Below the pieces are notes generated by a model. The model did not search any database. It was not told the origin of the DNA and saw nothing but the letters and a program-made list of their open reading frames with translations. The translations under genes and the position numbers were made by a program. Shown one piece after another: positions 25,184 to 34,500 of a stretch of 64,000 bases of DNA (within the stretch, counting starts at the first letter, position 1; the number at the start of each line of letters is the position of its first letter). The stretch is taken from positions 1 to 64,000 of the forward strand of contig CAJMMT010000009.1 in assembly GCA_905214715.1 (NCBI GenBank). Direction: 5' to 3'. The stretch comes from an uncultured bacterium. GTDB lineage: Bacteria > Bacteroidota > Bacteroidia > Bacteroidales > Muribaculaceae.

Positions 25184-25939
25184 ATGTTAAGTCAGCAGTT
25201 CTTTCTTTCAGCTGGAGAGGTCAATGCCGAAGCCGAGTTGTCGTTGCCTCTTCTTACAGCCAAGATAATAGACATCGCCACGGCTCATGCCAATAGCCTG
25301 GGTATAGGCAATCCGACTATGCAGCATCTTGGATTCGGGTGGGTGTTGTCCCGTCTCACGGTCGAGATGAGTTCCTATCCAAAGGTGAATGAATCATACA
25401 CACTGTATACATGGGTAGAGAGTTGGAACCGTCATTTCTCTGTGCGCTGTTTTAGAATAGATGACTGCGACGGCAACAAAATCGGGTATGCGCGTTCCAT
25501 ATGGATGGTAATGGATACGCGGACGCATGACAATGCCGGTCTTTCGCATCTTCACCTTGATGAGAAAGAAATTACACCGGAGGAGCCATGCCCTATTCCA
25601 CGTCAGGAGAGACACCGACATATAGAGGCGAAAGAGGGAGACCGCAAATATCGGTTCAAATATTGCGATATAGACTTTTACAGGCATGTGAACACCGTAC
25701 GCTACGTCAGTTTGCTGCTGAATGGATTTGAACTCGAAGATCTCGATGCCAATATGGTAAGGAGACTTGAGCTGTCGTTCCTTCACGAAGGCAGATATGG
25801 TTCGGAGGTGGATATACGCAGGATTGAAGAGTCCGATGGAAATGAACGTCGCTATGCCTATATGATCTATGATCCGGAGGCCCAAAGAGAGGTGCTATAT
25901 GCGCGTATCGCGCTCTCTCCGAGGAGAAAACCATGTTAA
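25184..25939 (+). CDS. Acyl-ACP thioesterase
   Basis: 251 residues from ATG 25184 (MLSQQFFLSAGEVNAEAEL); an upstream TTG at 25148 is less likely. It is a double-hotdog protein of the FatA/acyl-ACP thioesterase family, which releases fatty acids from acyl carrier protein. The first hotdog has the long helix TAKIIDIATAHANSLGIG followed by WVLSRLTVEMSSYPK. The second opens KYRFKYCDIDFYRHVNTVRYV, where the D-x-N/H-V-N catalytic pattern DFYRHVNTVRY is visible. It ends inside the 5' arm of a bidirectional terminator. Confidence 0.9.
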   Translation: MLSQQFFLSAGEVNAEAELSLPLLTAKIIDIATAHANSLGIGNPTMQHLGFGWVLSRLTVEMSSYPKVNESYTLYTWVESWNRHFSVRCFRIDDCDGNKIGYARSIWMVMDTRTHDNAGLSHLHLDEKEITPEEPCPIPRQERHRHIEAKEGDRKYRFKYCDIDFYRHVNTVRYVSLLLNGFELEDLDANMVRRLELSFLHEGRYGSEVDIRRIEESDGNERRYAYMIYDPEAQREVLYARIALSPRRKPC

Positions 25940-25989
25940 CGATAAAAAAGAATGAGACCCCCGGGAGGCCTCATTCTTTTTTTATCGTT
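25939..25989. terminator. Bidirectional terminator between thioesterase and ddh
   Basis: acgataaaaaagaatgag and ctcattctttttttatcgt form a stem of about 18 bp around cccccgggaggc, with A/T tracts on both sides. It serves the two convergent genes. Confidence 0.85.
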
Positions 25990-25994
25990 ACGGT

Positions 25995-26900
25995 TTATAC
26001 GAGTTTACCTATCCATTTGTCTCGGTCGCCGGGAAGCAGGTCGATGACCGGTATTTCTATCATGGTATAACATCCCGGAGCCATTTTCATGCTGGCGCGG
26101 GCGCAGCATACCAGAATCTGGCCGGTGAGAGCCGGGTTGTTTATCTTCATGTCGAACTCAAGCAGTTGATTGTGGGTTTTGCCGGAGACACCCTTGCGCA
26201 CCAGATTTACTCCATGGCCCATATCCTTCAGAGCCGACACGCTCTCAACAGCCGTTACATGAGTTTCGTCAGTTGCGAAATACGGGTCCGCTTTCAGGCT
26301 CTTGTAAACATCGTCGGCTGTATATCCTTCTTCAAGTTCCACATAAACCATGCGGCGATGAATGCCGGTGCCGACAGGAATCGTAACCGAAAGGGCATCT
26401 TTAACACCAGGTTTCGACTTCACGCACACAGTGTGTCCCATAGACATGCCGGGGCCGAAGTTGGTATAGGATATTCCCTTAGGCACAATGGCTTCCATAA
26501 GGGTGCGTACTATGGAATCGCTACCCGGATCCCAGCCGGCTGATATCACGGAGACCGCGTTATGTGCCTTAGCCACCTCTTTTAAGTTTTGGCGCAGTTC
26601 GGGTATCAGTGTGTGGATATCGAAACTGTCAACGGTATTTATGCCTGCGGCGAGAATCTCGCGGGCATGTTTCTCCACCTCTCTTGTAGGAGTGGCGAGT
26701 ATTGCCACGTCTACGTTATCAAGATTTTTGACGGATGCCACAACCGGAATATCGGCCGGAATGTCGTCGCGAATAGCTGGATTTCTTCTCACGATACCGG
26801 CAACCTCAAAGTCGTCGGCGGCGATAAGTGCATCGAGTGTAAAACGGCCGATGTTGCCGTAACCTACCACGGCAGCGCGTATTTTCTTTTCCATATTCAT
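25995..26900 (-). CDS. ddh: meso-Diaminopimelate dehydrogenase
   Basis: About 301 residues. It makes meso-diaminopimelate directly from tetrahydrodipicolinate with NADPH and ammonia, for lysine and peptidoglycan synthesis. The Rossmann loop is VVGYGNIGRFTLDAL; the substrate part shows SAGWDPGSDSIVRTL and FGPGMSMGHTV, both family hallmarks. I chose ATG 26900 (MNMEKKIRAAV) because GGAGG in agggaggaggaat lies 12 bases upstream; ATG 26894 is the alternative. It ends convergently with the thioesterase. Confidence 0.94.
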   Translation of the reverse strand: MNMEKKIRAAVVGYGNIGRFTLDALIAADDFEVAGIVRRNPAIRDDIPADIPVVASVKNLDNVDVAILATPTREVEKHAREILAAGINTVDSFDIHTLIPELRQNLKEVAKAHNAVSVISAGWDPGSDSIVRTLMEAIVPKGISYTNFGPGMSMGHTVCVKSKPGVKDALSVTIPVGTGIHRRMVYVELEEGYTADDVYKSLKADPYFATDETHVTAVESVSALKDMGHGVNLVRKGVSGKTHNQLLEFDMKINNPALTGQILVCCARASMKMAPGCYTMIEIPVIDLLPGDRDKWIGKLV

Positions 26901-27001
26901 GATGTTTCTATTCCTCCTCCCTATAAATAACAATAAAAAAAGGAAAATGAATATGACTCATTGTCGTTTCCGCCGTCCAAATAGGGAATCGCCGGGAACG
27001 G

Positions 27002-27034
27002 AAAAGCCCGGAAGACCGCGAGGGTCGACCGGGC
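27002..27034 (-). terminator. Terminator after the toxin-antitoxin pair
   Basis: Read leftward, gcccgg and ccgggc form the outer stem around an inner gacc/ggtc hairpin, then a TTTT tract. It lies about 75 bases after the antitoxin stop. Confidence 0.6.
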
Positions 27035-27110
27035 CGGATTCGAATCGATCAGTCGTTAAACAGGAATTAACTCAAAGCCATAAGTCGTGTGCCTATCATA
27101 GAGCTGCTGA

Positions 27111-27443
27111 TCACCAGAGGGACAGTGAGACCCCTCCGAAGTCCAGACGGGCCGGAATCCCCATGGCCTTGAAGGCCCGGGCTACCGTTGAGAAATTGAG
27201 GTTCTTGCCGCTCTCTATCTTCGAGACCTGCGCCCTGCGCACACCCATCAGCTCTCCGAGCTGCTCCTGCGTGAGATCCTTTTCCTTCCGGGCGCGCCGG
27301 ATGGCCTCACCTATATGGTAGGCGTGTACTTCCGCCTCCACTTCGGCCTCGAACGCATCCCTCTCCGGTGTCCCTACTTTCCCCAAGTCCTCGTCCAATA
27401 TTTCATCAAAGGAGTATAGTGTCAAATCGCCTAATTGTCTCAT
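27111..27443 (-). CDS. higA: HigA-like XRE antitoxin
   Basis: 110 residues. The C-terminal half is a Cro/C1-type HTH: IGEAIRRARKEKDLTQEQLGELMGVRRAQVSKIE, recognition helix at about 67-85, followed by the Bacteroidetes HigA tail FSTVARAFKAMGIPARLDFGG. The N-terminus (residues 1-35) probably contacts the toxin. HigA-type antitoxins neutralise a ribosome-dependent mRNase and repress their own operon. The start ATG overlaps the TGA of the upstream toxin frame (ATGA). The antitoxin itself is intact. Confidence 0.88.
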   Translation of the reverse strand: MRQLGDLTLYSFDEILDEDLGKVGTPERDAFEAEVEAEVHAYHIGEAIRRARKEKDLTQEQLGELMGVRRAQVSKIESGKNLNFSTVARAFKAMGIPARLDFGGVSLSLW

Positions 27444-27790
27444 ATCAACTTGTTTTTTGCCTCGAAGTACTTACGCCTCATCTCCTCGGCCCGGGCAATC
27501 TCCTTGGAGGGCGTTTTCTGAGTTTTCTTGATTATTCCATGAGTCGCCACTACAAGTACCTCCAAATCTTTATCTCAAAAGGAAAAGAGTCTGTAAGCTG
27601 TGCCTTGATACAGCGTGCGGAATTCCCATATTTCCGAGTTCTCCAGTTTCTTGAACAGTTCGATGTCCTTGACTCCTCCTTGTACTTTGCTGATATTGTA
27701 ATATATCTTGTTTCGCGCCTGTACGGGAATGGACTTCAGGAAATCTCTTGCCGCTTGCAGTAAAATCAATTGAAACAAAGGTCTGTCCAT
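27440..27790 (-). pseudogene. higB: HigB/RelE-like toxin with in-frame TGA
   Basis: The full frame would encode 116 residues of the Gp49/HigB family. It starts MDRPLFQLILLQAARDFL, reads FRTLYQGTAYRLFSF to residue 71, then meets TGA at 27577-27575. In the same frame it continues DKDLEVLVVATHGIIKKTQ and ends EEMRRKYFEAKNKLI at a TGA overlapping the antitoxin ATG. Relatives carry Trp (TGG) at the stop position (FWDK), so one G-to-A change explains it. The catalytic C-terminal part (IIKKTQKTPSKE) would be lost, leaving the toxin inactive. A sequencing error or recoding is possible but less likely. Confidence 0.75.
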
Positions 27791-27828
27791 CGTTCATTTG
27801 TTACAACAACACAAAGATAAGAAAATAG

Positions 27829-27842
27829 TTCCATATATGGAA
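27829..27842. promoter_or_regulatory. Palindromic operator candidate for the toxin-antitoxin operon
   Basis: Perfect 14-bp palindrome ttccatatatggaa, 38 bases upstream of the toxin start. Such sites near the promoter are typical of HigA autorepression. Confidence 0.5.
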
Positions 27843-27918
27843 ACTTTTTTTTATAAAGTAAAATATGGATACCGGATGCCGGGGAGGCTCATGGGGCACG
27901 CGGAACCGGGCCAGGTGT

Positions 27919-27948
27919 TTGCGCTGTCAATACTTTTCATTATATTTG
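27919..27948 (+). promoter_or_regulatory. Promoter of the recombinase remnant
   Basis: TTG at 27919-27921, 19-base spacer, TATATTTG at 27941-27948. It exactly fits the Bacteroidetes promoter consensus, 42 bases before the start codon. Confidence 0.6.
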
Positions 27949-27990
27949 TGTTGGGAAAGTAACTTTTCCGAAGCAACAGAGCATCAGCCC

Positions 27991-28239
27991 ATGACACCGA
28001 TAAAGAGAAAACTGCTCTACATATTCAGGGACTCTCTTCTGAGACTCCGCATCACATGGAACCAAGGCACCTTGCTCACGGTATCGGTAGGTTACCATGT
28101 GGCCCGGACAGACTCGCGCGGTCGCGTCTCGGGGGACGACTGCCGGTGCCGGAAAAATCGAGAACATGGACCGTATATTTTACATAAAGCTGAACAAATT
28201 CAGCAGAAGGATACTCGACAAGCGGAGAGACGACCTTGA
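27991..28239 (+). pseudogene. Tyrosine recombinase, 5' fragment only
   Basis: From ATG 27991 the frame reads MTPIKRKLLYIFRDSLLRLR then ITWNQGTLLTVSVGYHV and RTDSRGRVSGDDCRCRKN. This is the N-terminal arm-binding domain I know from Bacteroidales phage-type integrases. The rest, the core-binding and catalytic domains with R-H-R-Y residues, is missing: the frame ends at 28239 and uvrB starts 50 bases on. After about residue 56 the sequence is no longer clearly family-like. It keeps an intact promoter. It probably marks the left edge of a former mobile element that carried the toxin-antitoxin pair. The family call rests on recognition only. Confidence 0.45.
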
Positions 28240-28288
28240 GACAGTTCCGCATTAAGCTAACAAACTGAAAACAAGCGCAGGATAAATT

Positions 28289-30406
28289 ATGGATTTTAAA
28301 CTTACCTCGGAATATTGTCCTACCGGCGATCAGCCGGAAGCTATAGACGATCTGGTGGAGGGTGTCCGTGAAGGACGACAGCGTCAGACGTTGCTGGGTG
28401 TTACAGGTTCGGGTAAAACGTTTACTATGGCGAACGTAATAACCCGTTTGCAGCGCCCTACCCTTATTTTAAGCCATAACAAAACCCTCGCAGCTCAGCT
28501 GTACGGAGAGATGAAGAATTTCTTTCCTGAGAACTCCGTGCAGTATTTCGTGAGCTACTATGATTATTATCAGCCGGAAGCCTATATACCCTCGTCAGAC
28601 AAGTATATAGAAAAGGACTTGATGATTAACGATCAGATAGAAAAACTTAGACTCTCTACCGTGGCCGCTCTGTTGTCGGGAAGGCGCGATGTGGTGGTGG
28701 TCAGTTCCGTGTCCTGCATATATGGTATGGGCAATCCTGACGATTTCAGCCAGAATGTGATAAGGATTCAGACCGGCGACCGGATAAGCCGCAACGCCTT
28801 TATGCGCAAGCTGGTTGATTCTCTTTACAACCGTACCGAGGCGGAATTGGGAAGCGGTCAGTTCAGGGTAAAAGGCGACACGGTAGACATAAAGCTCTCG
28901 TTTGAAGATATACAACTCAGGGTCATGTTCTGGGGAGACGAGATCGAGAAGATACAGACCGTAGACCCTGATACAGGTATGGTGATTTCGCGGCTGGATG
29001 GTTTCAACATATATCCCGCCAACATATTTGTGCCGACCAAGGAACGTACTATGAAAGCCGTGGATCAGATTGCGGTAGACTTGGGGAAACAGGTAGACTT
29101 CTTCCTGAGCGAGCAGAAAGATATCGAGGCTGCCCGTTTAAAGGAAAGGGTTACATACGACCTCGAGATGATAAAGGAACTCGGACACTGCAGTGGCATA
29201 GAGAATTACTCGCGATATTTCGACGGACGTGAGCCTGGTATGCGGCCTTTCTGTCTGCTTGACTATTTCCCCGACGATTTCCTTACAATCATAGACGAGA
29301 GCCATGTAACTTTGCCTCAGATAAGGGGAATGTATGGAGGCGACTTGTCCCGCAAGATGAATCTTGTGGAATATGGATTCCGTCTGCCGGCGGCCATAGA
29401 CAACCGTCCGTTGAAATTCGAGGAATTCGACCGTCTCACACCGCAGTCGATTTATGTGAGCGCCACACCGGGGGATTTCGAACTGCAGGAGTGTGAAGGT
29501 ATCGTTACCGAACAGATAATAAGGCCTACCGGACTTCTTGATCCGGAGATAGAGGTGCGTCCTACCATGAATCAGATAGACGATCTGATGGAAGAGATTC
29601 AAAGACGTATCGAAGCTGGGGAACGCACATTGGTAACTACGCTTACAAAGAGGATGGCCGAGGAACTCAACACTCACATTCAGAAATGGGGTGTGAGCAG
29701 CGCTTACATTCACAGCGATGTCGACACGCTTGAGAGAATACAGATTCTCGAGAATTTGCGCGAGGGTGTCTATGATGTGCTGATAGGAGTCAATCTGCTC
29801 AGGGAAGGTCTCGACTTGCCCGAAGTCAGTCTGGTGGCCATACTGGATGCCGACAAGGAGGGTTTCCTTAGGAATCATCGTTCTCTTACGCAGACCGCCG
29901 GAAGAGCCGCACGTAACGTAAACGGCAAGGTGATAATGTATGCCGACAAAATTACCGACTCTATGCGCCTCACTATCGAGGAGACGGAACGCAGGCGTGC
30001 TAAGCAGATGAAATATAACGAGGAACACGGCATAGTACCCACTCCCATCGTGAAGAAAGGAAAGTCTGACTTGCTGGAGATATACGGCGAGGATAAACAG
30101 ACGAAGAATGCCGGGAAAGGAACCGCGCAGAAACCTGCCTCGCAGATGCAAAAGAAATCTGCGGTTGCAAAGCGACCGGCTCCGAAACCTTATATAGAGG
30201 AAGCCGCGACCGGCGGGTTCGCCGCCGATCCCGTCATATCCATGATGGACGGTGGTCAGCTTGAAAAACGTATAGAGCAGATAGAGAAACGTATGTATGA
30301 GGCCGCTCGTAAAACCGACTTCATCGAGGCCGCACGTCTGCGCGACGAGCTGCTTGCGCTCAAAGAGATGTATGAGAACGAAAAGAGTCTGAATCATGAA
30401 AGCTGA
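28289..30406 (+). CDS. uvrB: UvrABC excision repair subunit B
   Basis: 705 residues. UvrB opens DNA at lesions loaded by UvrA and recruits UvrC. Walker A is LLGVTGSGKTFTMAN, the beta-hairpin region is VSYYDYYQPEAYIP, motif II is IIDESHVTLPQ, motif V/VI are GVNLLREGLDLPEVSLVAILDAD and SLTQTAGRAARN. A basic low-complexity linker (residues of about 610-645, KNAGKGTAQKPASQMQKKSA) precedes the C-terminal UVR domain (LEKRIEQIEKRMYEAARKTDF), so it is somewhat longer than usual. The stop overlaps ygiQ by 11 bases. Confidence 0.97.
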   Translation: MDFKLTSEYCPTGDQPEAIDDLVEGVREGRQRQTLLGVTGSGKTFTMANVITRLQRPTLILSHNKTLAAQLYGEMKNFFPENSVQYFVSYYDYYQPEAYIPSSDKYIEKDLMINDQIEKLRLSTVAALLSGRRDVVVVSSVSCIYGMGNPDDFSQNVIRIQTGDRISRNAFMRKLVDSLYNRTEAELGSGQFRVKGDTVDIKLSFEDIQLRVMFWGDEIEKIQTVDPDTGMVISRLDGFNIYPANIFVPTKERTMKAVDQIAVDLGKQVDFFLSEQKDIEAARLKERVTYDLEMIKELGHCSGIENYSRYFDGREPGMRPFCLLDYFPDDFLTIIDESHVTLPQIRGMYGGDLSRKMNLVEYGFRLPAAIDNRPLKFEEFDRLTPQSIYVSATPGDFELQECEGIVTEQIIRPTGLLDPEIEVRPTMNQIDDLMEEIQRRIEAGERTLVTTLTKRMAEELNTHIQKWGVSSAYIHSDVDTLERIQILENLREGVYDVLIGVNLLREGLDLPEVSLVAILDADKEGFLRNHRSLTQTAGRAARNVNGKVIMYADKITDSMRLTIEETERRRAKQMKYNEEHGIVPTPIVKKGKSDLLEIYGEDKQTKNAGKGTAQKPASQMQKKSAVAKRPAPKPYIEEAATGGFAADPVISMMDGGQLEKRIEQIEKRMYEAARKTDFIEAARLRDELLALKEMYENEKSLNHES

Positions 30407-32276
30407 AAAGTCGCGCTTTTTACCCACATCTAAAGATGAGATGGATATGCTCGGCTGGGAGCAGGCCGATGTCATTCTGTTTTCGGGCGATGCCTATGTG
30501 GACCATCCATCGTTTGGGGCTGCGGTGATAGGCCGCGTGCTCCAGAAACATGGCTATAAGGTGGCGATAGTTCCCCAGCCCAACTGGCGCGACGATCTGC
30601 GCGATTTCCGTAAACTCGGTAAACCCAGATTGTTTTTCGGAGTGTCGGCCGGAGCGATGGATTCGATGGTTAACCATTACACGGCCAACCGCCGTCTCAG
30701 ACACGATGATGCCTTTACCGCAGGTGGCAGAAGAGGGCAACGTCCCGACTATCCGACCATAGTCTACAGTAAGATACTTAAGGAACTGTATCCCGAAATG
30801 CCGGTGATAGCCGGAGGTATCGAAGCTTCCCTGCGGAGGGTAGCTCACTATGACTATTGGCAAGACCGACTTCGTCCTTCCATTCTCGCCGACGCTCCGG
30901 CAGACATGATATCATACGGTATGGGCGAGCGTACCATAGTGGAAATAGCTTCCCGTCTTGCGAACGGCGACAAGATAAAGGATATAACCGACGTGCCTCA
31001 GACCGCTTTCTATTCCGATGATAAACCGGCCGATGGCGATATAGTGCTGCATTCTTACGAGGAATGTCTGGCTTCTAAAAAGATGCAGGCCGAGAATTTC
31101 AGGCATGTGGAGGTGGAGTCAAACCGTTACAAGGGGCATGTGATATGGCAGAAAACCGCCGGGAGATGGATAAAAATCAATCCGATGTACCCTCCCATGA
31201 CTACCGGCGAGATAGACGCGTCTTTCGACCTCCCCTACACACGTGTGCCTCACCCACGTTATAAAGGGAAAATCATACCGGCCTACGAGATGATACGCCA
31301 CAGTATCAATATGCACCGCGGTTGTTTCGGAGGTTGCGCGTTCTGCACCATATCGGCCCACCAAGGGAAGTTTATAGCATCCCGAAGCAAAGAGTCGATA
31401 CTGAAGGAAGCGAAGGCTGTAACTGAAATGGCCGATTTCAAAGGGTATATATCCGACCTTGGCGGCCCTTCGGCCAACATGTACCGTATGCATGGCAGGG
31501 ACACTTCGGTTTGCAGTAAATGCAGCCGTTATTCCTGCCTTCATCCCAAACCCTGCCCCAATCTGAACAACGACCACTCCCCTCTTCTTGACATATATCG
31601 GAGCGTCGACCGGTTGCCGGGAGTGAAAAAGAGTTTCGTGGGAAGCGGTGTGCGCTACGACCTCGCCATGGCGCCCAACCGGGACCCTAAGATAGAGAGC
31701 GGAAACTCAAGGTATATCGACGAGCTGATAGAGAGGCACGTCAGCGGACGGTTGAAGGTTGCCCCTGAGCACACATCGTCGAGGGTGCTGAACCATATGC
31801 GTAAACCGGAGTTCAGCCTTTTTTACGATTTCAAGAGGCGTTTCGATAATATCAATACCAGGTGCGGTCTGCGTCAGCAACTTATACCTTATTTCATCTC
31901 CTCCCATCCGGGATGCAGAGCCGAGGATATGGCCGAGCTTGCTGTCAAGACCAAGGAACTTGATTTCCATCTGGAGCAAGTGCAGGACTTTACCCCTACG
32001 CCGATGACGGTTGCCACAGAAATGTATTATACCGGGTATGATCCCTATACGCTCCAGCCTGTTTTTACAGCCAAAACCGAAAAAGAGAAACTTGAGCAAC
32101 GCAGGTTTTTCTTCTGGTATAAACCGGAGGAGAAGCCGGTGATATTGGCGGCTCTCCGAAAGATGGGACGCGAAGACCTCGCCTCGAAATTATACCCATC
32201 CGGTTTCGTGAAGTCTTACCACACGGCACGCGGCCCCAAGCGCGAAGAATCGCGGCGTAAAAAGAAATACAAATGA
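30396..32276 (+). CDS. YgiQ-type radical SAM protein
   Basis: 626 residues. The radical SAM [4Fe-4S] motif is CFGGCAFC (CxxxCxxC, in MHRGCFGGCAFCTISAHQG) at about residues 308-315. The N-terminal cobalamin-like region begins LFSGDAYVDHPSFGAAVIGR; the C-terminal DUF3362-type part contains YDPYTLQPVFTAKTEKEK. The family is uncharacterised, with a B12-binding-like domain suggested. The overlap with uvrB by 11 bases implies coupled translation, but the functional link is unknown. A second Cys-rich cluster (CSKCSRYSCLHPKPC) is visible and may hold another metal site. Confidence 0.92.
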   Translation: MKAEKSRFLPTSKDEMDMLGWEQADVILFSGDAYVDHPSFGAAVIGRVLQKHGYKVAIVPQPNWRDDLRDFRKLGKPRLFFGVSAGAMDSMVNHYTANRRLRHDDAFTAGGRRGQRPDYPTIVYSKILKELYPEMPVIAGGIEASLRRVAHYDYWQDRLRPSILADAPADMISYGMGERTIVEIASRLANGDKIKDITDVPQTAFYSDDKPADGDIVLHSYEECLASKKMQAENFRHVEVESNRYKGHVIWQKTAGRWIKINPMYPPMTTGEIDASFDLPYTRVPHPRYKGKIIPAYEMIRHSINMHRGCFGGCAFCTISAHQGKFIASRSKESILKEAKAVTEMADFKGYISDLGGPSANMYRMHGRDTSVCSKCSRYSCLHPKPCPNLNNDHSPLLDIYRSVDRLPGVKKSFVGSGVRYDLAMAPNRDPKIESGNSRYIDELIERHVSGRLKVAPEHTSSRVLNHMRKPEFSLFYDFKRRFDNINTRCGLRQQLIPYFISSHPGCRAEDMAELAVKTKELDFHLEQVQDFTPTPMTVATEMYYTGYDPYTLQPVFTAKTEKEKLEQRRFFFWYKPEEKPVILAALRKMGREDLASKLYPSGFVKSYHTARGPKREESRRKKKYK

Positions 32277-32325
32277 CAAGAAAGCTGACAACATAAAACC
32301 ATTAATAATATTAACTGACCTTAAA

Positions 32326-34416
32326 ATGAAAAAAACACATCTGGCTATGTCCGCATTGTTGATTCCGGCTGCATTGGTCGGCTGTCGGCAAGCTTCTGAC
32401 GAAAAGGTCATAGAAGCACCCGAAGTAACCATCGAGAATGGCATGCTGACTCCCGAAGTCCTTGAGGCCTTCGGACGTGTGAGTGAACCGAAAGTCTCTC
32501 CCGATGGCAAAAAGATCGCCTTTACAATCGCTTACGAGGATATCGAGGAGAACAAGGGGAATGCCGAAATCTACCTGATGAACGCTGATGGCAGTGGCAT
32601 GGAGCGTCTAACCACTACTGCCGGTTCGGAAGGAAACCTGCAATGGATCGAAAACGGAGAGCGTCTGGCCTTCATTGCCAAAGACTCCGATACCGAGAAG
32701 CCCCAGATTTTCTCGATCGCTCCTGACGGCAGCGGACGTCGCCGCCACTCTGCCGTAGAGTCCGGCGTTGATTGCTTCGTTATCTCTCCTGACGGAAAGA
32801 AGGTTGTCTACTCGACTCAGATCAAAGATTTCAATCAAAACGACTCTACCCTTTTCGCAGGTCTTCCCAAGACTTCGGGACGAGTGGTAGACGACCTGAT
32901 GTATAAGCATTGGGACGAATGGGTCTCAGCCATACCTCATCCTTTTGTGGCTGATTTCGCAGCCGATGCCGAGCTTACCGATGCCAAGGATATAATGGCA
33001 GGCGAGCCGTTCGAATGCCCGATGAAGCCTTTCGGAGGGGCCGAGTCGTTCGCATGGAGTCCCGATAGCAAGAAGCTGGTATACGTCAGCCGTAAACTTA
33101 CAGGTAAGGACTATGCTTTCTCTACTGACTCCAATCTGTATCTATATGATCTGGAAAGCGGAAAGACTGAGAACCTTACCGAGGATAATCCCGGTTATGA
33201 TACTGACCCCGTATTCTCTCCCGATGGTAAGAGCCTGGCTTGGCTCTCTATGGCGACTGCAAAGTTCGAGAGCGACAAGAAGCGTCTTATGGTACTCGAT
33301 ATGGCTACCGGCAGCCGTCGCGACCTGACTGAGAACTGGGACAGATGGCCCGAAGGTCTTGCCTGGGAAGCCGATGGCAAGAACATAGTGTTCAACGGCT
33401 ATAACGATGGTACGATGCCCGTGTTCCGTATCAATGTCGAGAGCTGCAAAATCGACACTATCGCCGCCGGTGTTTGCGACTATGTGAACGTGAACCCCAC
33501 TACCGAAGGCCGCGTGATAGCGCTTCGCCATTCGATGCTCGAACCCAACGAGGTTGTAGAGATATCAAAGAACGGAGTGAAGCAGCTTACCGAGGTAAAC
33601 AAGAATCTTCTTTCACAGCTGAAGGAAGTGAAGGTTGAGCTTCATAAGGTACCCACTACCGATGGTAAGATGATGACCTCCTGGGTCATACTTCCTCCGG
33701 ACTTCGACCCGAACAAGAAATATCCCGCTATCCTCTATTGTCAGGGCGGCCCCCAGCAGGCTGTAAGCCAGTTCTGGAGCTATCGTTGGAATTTCCGCAT
33801 AATGGCGGCCAACGGATATGTCATCATAGCCCCGAATCGTCGTGGCGTTCCCGGATTCGGTGAGGAATGGAACCGTCAGATTTCAGGCGACTATGGTGGT
33901 CAGAACATGAAGGACTACCTTTCGGCTACCGACTATATCGCCGCTCAGCCTTATGTCGACGAGAAGAAAATCGGTGCTATCGGTGCCAGCTACGGCGGCT
34001 TCTCGGTTTACTGGCTCGCCGGCCATCACGAGGGTCGTTTCGCTGCTCTCATAGCCCATGCGGGAATCTTCAATACCGAAGCTCAGTATCTTGAGACTGA
34101 AGAGATGTGGTTTGCCGACTTCGATCTCGGCGGTCCGTACTGGGACACCAACAACGCCATAGCCCAGCGCACATACGCCAACTCTCCCCATAAGTTTGTG
34201 AACAACTGGACAGCCCCGATTCTCGTAACGGTAGGAGAACTTGACTACCGTATTCTCGCCTCTCAGGGCATGATGGCATTCAACGCCGCCAAGATGCATG
34301 GTCTGGAAACCGAGATGCTGGTCTTCCCGGACGAAAACCACTGGGTGCTTAAACCCCAGAACGCCATACTATGGCAGCGCGTATTCTTCCGCTTCCTCGA
34401 CAAGTACCTTAAGTAA
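32326..34416 (+). CDS. Lipoprotein S9 peptidase (DPP4/acylaminoacyl-peptidase type)
   Basis: 696 residues with a lipoprotein signal: MKKTHLAMSALLIPAALVGC, lipobox LVGC, so it is anchored in the envelope. Residues of about 40-400 are a WD40/TolB-like propeller with repeats of FSPDGKxLA type. The C-terminal alpha/beta hydrolase has the triad Ser555 (GASYGGF), Asp640 (GELDYRIL) and His672 (ENHWVLKP). S9C enzymes release short N-terminal peptides or acylated residues from peptides, here probably from outside peptides. It stands alone after ygiQ and is followed by a strong terminator. Confidence 0.93.
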   Translation: MKKTHLAMSALLIPAALVGCRQASDEKVIEAPEVTIENGMLTPEVLEAFGRVSEPKVSPDGKKIAFTIAYEDIEENKGNAEIYLMNADGSGMERLTTTAGSEGNLQWIENGERLAFIAKDSDTEKPQIFSIAPDGSGRRRHSAVESGVDCFVISPDGKKVVYSTQIKDFNQNDSTLFAGLPKTSGRVVDDLMYKHWDEWVSAIPHPFVADFAADAELTDAKDIMAGEPFECPMKPFGGAESFAWSPDSKKLVYVSRKLTGKDYAFSTDSNLYLYDLESGKTENLTEDNPGYDTDPVFSPDGKSLAWLSMATAKFESDKKRLMVLDMATGSRRDLTENWDRWPEGLAWEADGKNIVFNGYNDGTMPVFRINVESCKIDTIAAGVCDYVNVNPTTEGRVIALRHSMLEPNEVVEISKNGVKQLTEVNKNLLSQLKEVKVELHKVPTTDGKMMTSWVILPPDFDPNKKYPAILYCQGGPQQAVSQFWSYRWNFRIMAANGYVIIAPNRRGVPGFGEEWNRQISGDYGGQNMKDYLSATDYIAAQPYVDEKKIGAIGASYGGFSVYWLAGHHEGRFAALIAHAGIFNTEAQYLETEEMWFADFDLGGPYWDTNNAIAQRTYANSPHKFVNNWTAPILVTVGELDYRILASQGMMAFNAAKMHGLETEMLVFPDENHWVLKPQNAILWQRVFFRFLDKYLK

Positions 34417-34449
34417 GTTTAGAGAGAGTTTGAATTAACTTCCGACATT

Positions 34450-34487
34450 AAAACGGGTTGCCATCCGCCGCGATGGCAACCCGTTTT
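34450..34487 (+). terminator. Terminator after the S9 peptidase
   Basis: 16-bp perfect stem aaaacgggttgccatc/gatggcaacccgtttt with a short loop and flanking A/T runs; it can work both ways. Confidence 0.85.
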
Positions 34488-34500
34488 AAGTTTCAATCAT

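Noticed and set aside
27001..27060. tRNA-like piece with ttcgaatc
   Set aside because: The bases flanking the loop do not pair as a T-stem and no acceptor or anticodon arm is present; the neighbouring hairpin fits a terminator instead.
29138..30475. Opposite-strand frame of 445 codons across uvrB
   Set aside because: Shadow of uvrB without motifs or upstream signals.
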